This document shows positions 60,149-64,000 of a DNA stretch of 64,000 bases, one piece after another (the first letter of the stretch is position 1; each line of letters starts with the position of its first letter). The DNA comes from Ferdinandcohnia sp047246645. Its GTDB lineage: Bacteria > Bacillota > Bacilli > Bacillales > Bacillaceae_L. The position numbers and the translations under genes are program-made. The stretch spans positions 124,001-188,000 of the forward strand of contig NZ_JBFOKR010000009.1 of assembly GCF_047246645.1 (NCBI RefSeq). Reading direction: 5' to 3'. Below the pieces are notes generated by a model, which had not been told where the DNA came from, made no database searches, and was given only the letters and a program-made list of their open reading frames with translations.

Positions 60149-61837
60149 CTAGTTTTTAATATCAGCATAAATGAATTGAGGGTAACGATTTATCGGTGTA
60201 TAAATACCAGTTACATGTGGCTTCACAGTGTAAGGTTTAGTATAGAAATATACAGGAATAACCGGCATTTCATCCATTAAGATTTTTTCCGCGTCATGCA
60301 TTGCCTTCATTCTTTCTTCTTGGTTCATTGTTGTCTTGGCAACATTGATCAATTTGTCATATTCTGCATTACCCCAGTTTGCATCGTTATACGGTCCATC
60401 TGTTACCCATAGGTCCATAAATGTCATCGGATCTACATAGTCTCCGACCCAGCCAGCCCTTGAGATTTCATAGTCTCCAGCTTTTTCACGGTCAAGCTTT
60501 ACCTGGAATTCAACATTTTCAAGTGTAATTTCAATTCCAAGGTTTTTACGCCACATTTCCTGAACTGCCTCGGCAATCATTTTGTGACCTTCTGAAGTAT
60601 TGTACGTAAGTGTTACATTTGGGAATTCATCCAAGCCCTCTTCAGCCAAGCCTTCTTCTAAAAGCTTTTTAGCTTCTTCTACGTTTTCTTCAAAAAGTTT
60701 ACCAGTATTCTCTTGGTAATCTCCTGATACATCAGGGATTCCTGGTGGAACAACAGAAAATGCTGGTGGTTGACCACCTTGAGCGACATGCTCAACAATT
60801 GTTTGGCGATCAATTGACATAGCTAATGCTTTTCTCACCTTTACGTTATTAAAAGGCTTCTTCTCAGTGTTTAAATTATAGTAGTAAACTGCCAAATCAG
60901 TTCCAATTTGGAATTCTGGATCTTTTGTTTCTACCAACTGTCCAATTACGTCCTGTGGAAGTGGATATACTAAGTCAAGTTCATCAGACTGATACATTTG
61001 CCAAGATGTATTTTCATCATCGATGATTACAAAGTTTACTTCATCTAGATTTATACTATCCTTATTGTAATAGTTTTCATTTTTCTCAAGCTTCATGCTT
61101 TCTTTGTGTTTCCACTCCGTTAACTTAAAGGCACCATTTGATACGTACGTATCTGCTTCTTTATACCAATCTGGGTTTGCCTCTTGCACTGCTTTATTAA
61201 TAGGATAGTAAGTGTAGAAAGATGTTAAGTCTAGGAAATATGGTGTTGGTTGTGCCAGTTTCACTTCTAATGTAGTATCATCTAATGCTTTTACCCCTAC
61301 CTCAGCTTCCAGCGCTGCTAAGTCAGCACCTTCTTTGGCTCCATTATATTCAGCTCCACCTGCTATGTAGTAGAGTTGATACGCATACGTAGATGCAGCT
61401 TCTGGACTAAGTGCATATTTCCATGCATATTCAAAGTCATGAGCTGTAACTGGATCACCATTTGACCATTTGATATCTTTACGTAACGTAAAGGTCCAAG
61501 TTAATCCGTCTTCACTTGTTGTCCATTCTTCAGCCATTCCTGCGACAATTTCACCTTCTTGCGTCTTCTTAGTCAATCCTTCAAAAGCATGCTCAAGGAT
61601 CCAAGAATCATGAGTACCTTGTGCGGTACCAGGATGTAGTGAACCTGGTTCTGAACTATTGTTTAGACGAAGAATTTTAGGTCCATTGTTCTCTTCTTGT
61701 TGTTCATTTTGACCTTCTTCGCTTGGTTTTGATGGTTCTTCTGGTTCATTTGTTGAACTCTCACCACTAAAGCAACCCGATAAAGCTAGAAAGATAGAAA
61801 GCAATAATACTAAACCTACTGATAACCTTTTTTTCAA
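60149..61837 (-). CDS. oppA: oligopeptide-binding lipoprotein OppA
   Basis: A 562-residue extracellular binding protein. The signal peptide KKRLSVGLVLLLSIFLALSG is followed by the lipobox Cys (LSGC), so it is a lipoprotein. A Ser/Glu/Pro-rich linker follows, then the SBP_bac_5 domain with LTWTFTLRKDIKWSNGDPVT near residue 110 and VRKALAMSIDRQTIVEHVAQ near 330. It captures peptides for import as nutrients or signals. The start is a TTG at 61837, with GGGGGGGAATTAC upstream. Confidence 0.96.
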   Translation of the reverse strand: MKKRLSVGLVLLLSIFLALSGCFSGESSTNEPEEPSKPSEEGQNEQQEENNGPKILRLNNSSEPGSLHPGTAQGTHDSWILEHAFEGLTKKTQEGEIVAGMAEEWTTSEDGLTWTFTLRKDIKWSNGDPVTAHDFEYAWKYALSPEAASTYAYQLYYIAGGAEYNGAKEGADLAALEAEVGVKALDDTTLEVKLAQPTPYFLDLTSFYTYYPINKAVQEANPDWYKEADTYVSNGAFKLTEWKHKESMKLEKNENYYNKDSINLDEVNFVIIDDENTSWQMYQSDELDLVYPLPQDVIGQLVETKDPEFQIGTDLAVYYYNLNTEKKPFNNVKVRKALAMSIDRQTIVEHVAQGGQPPAFSVVPPGIPDVSGDYQENTGKLFEENVEEAKKLLEEGLAEEGLDEFPNVTLTYNTSEGHKMIAEAVQEMWRKNLGIEITLENVEFQVKLDREKAGDYEISRAGWVGDYVDPMTFMDLWVTDGPYNDANWGNAEYDKLINVAKTTMNQEERMKAMHDAEKILMDEMPVIPVYFYTKPYTVKPHVTGIYTPINRYPQFIYADIKN

Positions 61838-62110
61838 GTAATTCCCCCCCTATACTCTTAAAAAAATTTGAAATCATATATTTTGATTTCTACAACTAAT
61901 CTATAATTGGATTTTTAAAAATATTACATAGGAGACAAATTTCTTTATTAAAAAATAGTATTTTGGTTTCACACTAAAACGCATTACTAGACTAAAATCA
62001 TATTAATTATGATGTCCCAACTTTTTTAAATGCTTCTGCAATACTAATTCTTTACCCGTAATCTATTAGTTTGGTACACTAAAAGTAAGCGCTATTATTG
62101 GAGTGATATT

Positions 62111-62806
62111 ATGAATCGTGTTGAGATAAAAGAAGTTTTACGGACCGTTCCTCTTTTTAAAGAATTAACCAGCGATGAATTGGATGAGATTGTAAACATT
62201 GCACAAAACAGACAATATGCAAAGGGCTCACATGTTTTTATGCAAGAAGATCCATTGGAAAATGTTTACTTTATTTACAACGGGAGAGTTAAAATCTATA
62301 AAAATGACGTAAATGGGAGAGAACAAATTGTTTCGGTATTAAAGGATGGCGATATGTTCCCTCATGTAGGTTTCTTCCGAAAAGGTACATACCCTGCATA
62401 TTCGTATGTAATAGAAGATACAATTGCAGTAGTTATTTCTATTTCGCACTTTGAGCAAGTTCTATTACAGCACCCGCAAGTATGTATTAAACTTTTTAGA
62501 GTTATGGGTGAGAAAATTGTTGATTTACAGAATCGACTTGAAGCCCAGATCTTAAATAACTCGTATGAACAAATTATTAAGCTAATTATTAGACTATGTA
62601 ATACCGATGGGAAACAGGAAGGTGACGGAAGAACGACGATTACAACTCAATTTACAAATAGAGATTTAGCAAACATGATTGGCTCTACTCGTGAAACAGT
62701 AAGTCGAACCTTAACTAAGTTAAAAAAGAAAAAATTAATTGATGTTGATGAATCAGGAAACTTTATCGTAGATGTAGAAGCTTTAGAAGATGAGCTTTTT
62801 GTATAA
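62111..62806 (+). CDS. Crp/Fnr family transcriptional regulator
   Basis: A 231-residue regulator. The cNMP-binding-type beta domain is at about 12-120 (LFKELTSDELDEIVNIAQ onward), a long dimer helix at 121-150, and the HTH at 181-208: FTNRDLANMIGSTRETVSRT. Arg194, Glu195 and Arg199 in the recognition helix match the CRP type, which contacts TGTGA. It lacks the Cys cluster of B. subtilis Fnr, so the ligand is unknown and it is not Fnr itself. The start has GGAGTGATATT. The upstream gap 61838-62110 holds promoters for oppA and this gene. Confidence 0.9.
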   Translation: MNRVEIKEVLRTVPLFKELTSDELDEIVNIAQNRQYAKGSHVFMQEDPLENVYFIYNGRVKIYKNDVNGREQIVSVLKDGDMFPHVGFFRKGTYPAYSYVIEDTIAVVISISHFEQVLLQHPQVCIKLFRVMGEKIVDLQNRLEAQILNNSYEQIIKLIIRLCNTDGKQEGDGRTTITTQFTNRDLANMIGSTRETVSRTLTKLKKKKLIDVDESGNFIVDVEALEDELFV

Positions 62807-62845
62807 GTCTCATACTTCAAAAATAAACTACTTTCTCTTAAATAT

Positions 62846-62881
62846 AAGGAACTAAGACATTTATGTTTTAGCTCCTTTTTT
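62846..62881 (+). terminator. terminator of the Crp/Fnr gene
   Basis: AAGGAACTAAGACAT and ATGTTTTAGCTCCTT pair at 13 of 15 positions around a 2-base loop, followed by TTTT. Confidence 0.8.
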
Positions 62882-62972
62882 CATGCCCAAAAGAAAAACA
62901 TTTCCCACCTAGATTGAATATAGTGACAGTAGTACCATATTACAATGAAATATTTTAGAGAGGAGCATCCTT

Positions 62973-63446
62973 ATGAAAGAAGATAATTCGCAAAAGCCAA
63001 TTAAAAAGTATCATACTGAGCCCTTTGGACCATTAATCCGGTCAATGAACGAATTTTTTACACAACAACCCGTAAAACGTCTACTCGACACAATTGATGA
63101 AGTTTTTGATAAACCTTTTCCTTTTGCAACTATTCCAATTGACATGTATGAAACTGATACTGATTTAGTAATATCTGTGGACCTGCCAGGAGTTAAAAAA
63201 GAGCAAATTGATATTGAATATGCTGAAAAATACGTTACTATTAGCGTAAACCATATGGAAGAAGTAGAAGAAACAAATGAGAAAATACACTATTATATGA
63301 AAAAACATTCCTATAATAAATCAAGCAGAACAGTATCACTCCCCTATCCAATTTCAAATAAAAATATTAAAGCCTCCTATAAAGACGGTGTACTTAAAAT
63401 CCTCATTCCAAAGCAACACAGAAAAAAACTATATATCGATGAGTAA
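62973..63446 (+). CDS. Hsp20/alpha-crystallin family small heat-shock protein
   Basis: A 157-residue chaperone. IPIDMYETDTDLVISVDLPG, VKKEQIDIEYAEKYVTISV, and ending KDGVLKILIPKQ (I-x-I/V motif) give the alpha-crystallin domain at about residues 54-150. The N-terminal arm has FFTQQPVKRLLDTIDEVFDK. Such proteins form oligomers that hold unfolded proteins; some Bacillus members are coat-linked (CotM). RBS GAGAGGAGCATCCTT. Its own terminator follows. Confidence 0.9.
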   Translation: MKEDNSQKPIKKYHTEPFGPLIRSMNEFFTQQPVKRLLDTIDEVFDKPFPFATIPIDMYETDTDLVISVDLPGVKKEQIDIEYAEKYVTISVNHMEEVEETNEKIHYYMKKHSYNKSSRTVSLPYPISNKNIKASYKDGVLKILIPKQHRKKLYIDE

Positions 63447-63474
63447 AAGCACCTATTTTTAGGTGCTTCTTTTA
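63445..63474 (+). terminator. terminator of the Hsp20 gene
   Basis: AAAAGCACCTA and AGGTGCTTCTTTT pair around a TTTTT loop; T-rich tail follows. Confidence 0.85.
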
Positions 63475-63523
63475 TACATACTTTTTCCTATTAAATAGCA
63501 AGATACACTTAGGAGGTGCTATC

Positions 63524-63730
63524 TTGGAAAACAAACAACCTGGGAATAAAAACATGCCTGATTTTAAGGAATTAAACGACAGAATTATTGCAGATGCTGG
63601 TGATCAACCCTTCCTAGTTATTAAAACAAATCTCGATCCTAAAAGTGCTGTAGAAGATAATCCTTATTATAAAGAATCAGACTCTGAGTCTAAAAAACAG
63701 TCCTTTACATCTTATTTTGAAGAATCATAG
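63524..63730 (+). CDS. hypothetical protein, 68 residues, next to csgA-like gene
   Basis: Not recognised with confidence. The start is TTG at 63524 after AGGAGGTGCTATC. A hydrophilic, acidic protein (MENKQPGNKNMPDFKELNDR, then IADAGDQPFLVIKTNLDP) with disordered ends (SDSESKKQSFTSYFEES). Its position just before the csgA-like gene suggests a sporulation role, but nothing in the sequence proves it. Confidence 0.6.
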   Translation: MENKQPGNKNMPDFKELNDRIIADAGDQPFLVIKTNLDPKSAVEDNPYYKESDSESKKQSFTSYFEES

Positions 63731-63746
63731 GAAATGGTGATATACA

Positions 63747-63998
63747 TTGGATAAAACACTAGGCTATTTAATTGAGGCTATCTCAAATTACGATGAAGAA
63801 CAAAAAGCATCAAAAACAATTTTAACGAAGATTATGAAACATCAATATCATTCTGAAGAGGCATTTGTTAGAGACCTTAATGATCAAGAAATTGAGTTCT
63901 TGAATCATGTTCTCCCAGATGAGATTAATTATGCTATGGAGGAACGGGATTTTAAACGTGTTCAAGAATTAAATGAGGTATACGAATTACTAACTTAA
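63747..63998 (+). CDS. csgA: CsgA-like sporulation protein
   Basis: An 83-residue acidic, helical protein, starting TTG 63747 behind GGTGATATACA. It reads MDKTLGYLIEAISNYDEEQK at the start, EEAFVRDLNDQEIEFLNHVL in the middle and RVQELNEVYELLT at the end, a layout that recalls B. subtilis CsgA, a sigma-G-dependent spore protein of about 82 residues. I rely on memory for the match. Function unknown. The gene ends two bases before the window edge. Confidence 0.7.
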   Translation: MDKTLGYLIEAISNYDEEQKASKTILTKIMKHQYHSEEAFVRDLNDQEIEFLNHVLPDEINYAMEERDFKRVQELNEVYELLT

Positions 63999-64000
63999 TC

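Noticed and set aside
1..64000. Search for CRISPR arrays, tRNA genes, phage or transposase genes
   Set aside because: No regularly spaced repeats, cloverleaf-like sequences or mobile-element proteins were seen; the only repeats are the short dispersed families described.

Overview
The window is a low-GC, mostly vegetative stretch of a spore-forming Bacillaceae chromosome (Bacillus sensu lato). The taxonomic signals are spore genes (sspL, cotD, splAB, a csgA-like gene), a type B RNase P RNA, two 66-residue cold-shock proteins, and long synteny with the B. subtilis ypeQ-ypeP-ypdP-ypdQ, ypcP-ypbS-dynA, bpsA-bpsB and ypwA-ypvA-ypsC-rnpB-gpsB-ypsA-cotD-mrfB-mrfA blocks. I see no prophage, no transposase, no tRNA or rRNA and no CRISPR array. 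I cannot name a species from the sequence alone.

Layout. 1-5 kb: an HD-domain fragment, DegV, and fhs, separated by copies of a GC-rich dispersed repeat. 5-6.7 kb: metA and a methyltransferase. 6.8-16.4 kb: a minus-strand fatty-acid degradation cluster: two overlapping acyl-CoA dehydrogenase genes, an SCP2-domain protein, acyl-CoA synthetase, an SDR, thiolase, enoyl-CoA hydratase and a reductase-like SDR. A TetR gene heads it, with nearly identical 23-bp operator-like sequences before and after the regulator. 16.5-20.7 kb: topB, an HD-GYP protein, a cold-shock gene. 20.8-24.3 kb: two RNase H-like proteins around a queuosine-precursor transporter that has a preQ1-I riboswitch-like leader, then an EamA transporter. 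24.3-31.2 kb: YuiD, SspL, YpcP flanked by direct repeats, YpbS, and the double dynamin DynA.

31.9-36.8 kb: alkylpyrone synthase BpsA and methyltransferase BpsB, a GNAT protein, a tandem P-loop ATPase, an SDR and a zinc-ribbon protein. 36.8-39.4 kb: a ba3-type terminal oxidase operon with Fnr-like and ResD-like sites. 39.5-50.7 kb: the conserved ypwA to mrfA block, including rnpB. 50.9-56 kb: a GNAT protein, a permease behind three ArsR-like operators, splAB, an unidentified structured intergenic element, a carboxymuconolactone decarboxylase-like gene, a second cold-shock gene with a perfect 20-bp palindrome in its leader, and ydjO. 56.2-61.8 kb: oppABCDF. 62-64 kb: a Crp/Fnr regulator, an Hsp20 protein and two small genes, the last csgA-like.

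Most of the window is ordinary core chromosome. The points most worth checking are the non-coding ones: the paired TetR operators, the ArsR-like operators with no arsR gene nearby, the structured element at 54257-54356, the palindrome in the second csp leader, and the dispersed repeats. Start codons were re-chosen from ribosome binding sites where the longest open frame looked wrong, and six small genes outside long frames were added.
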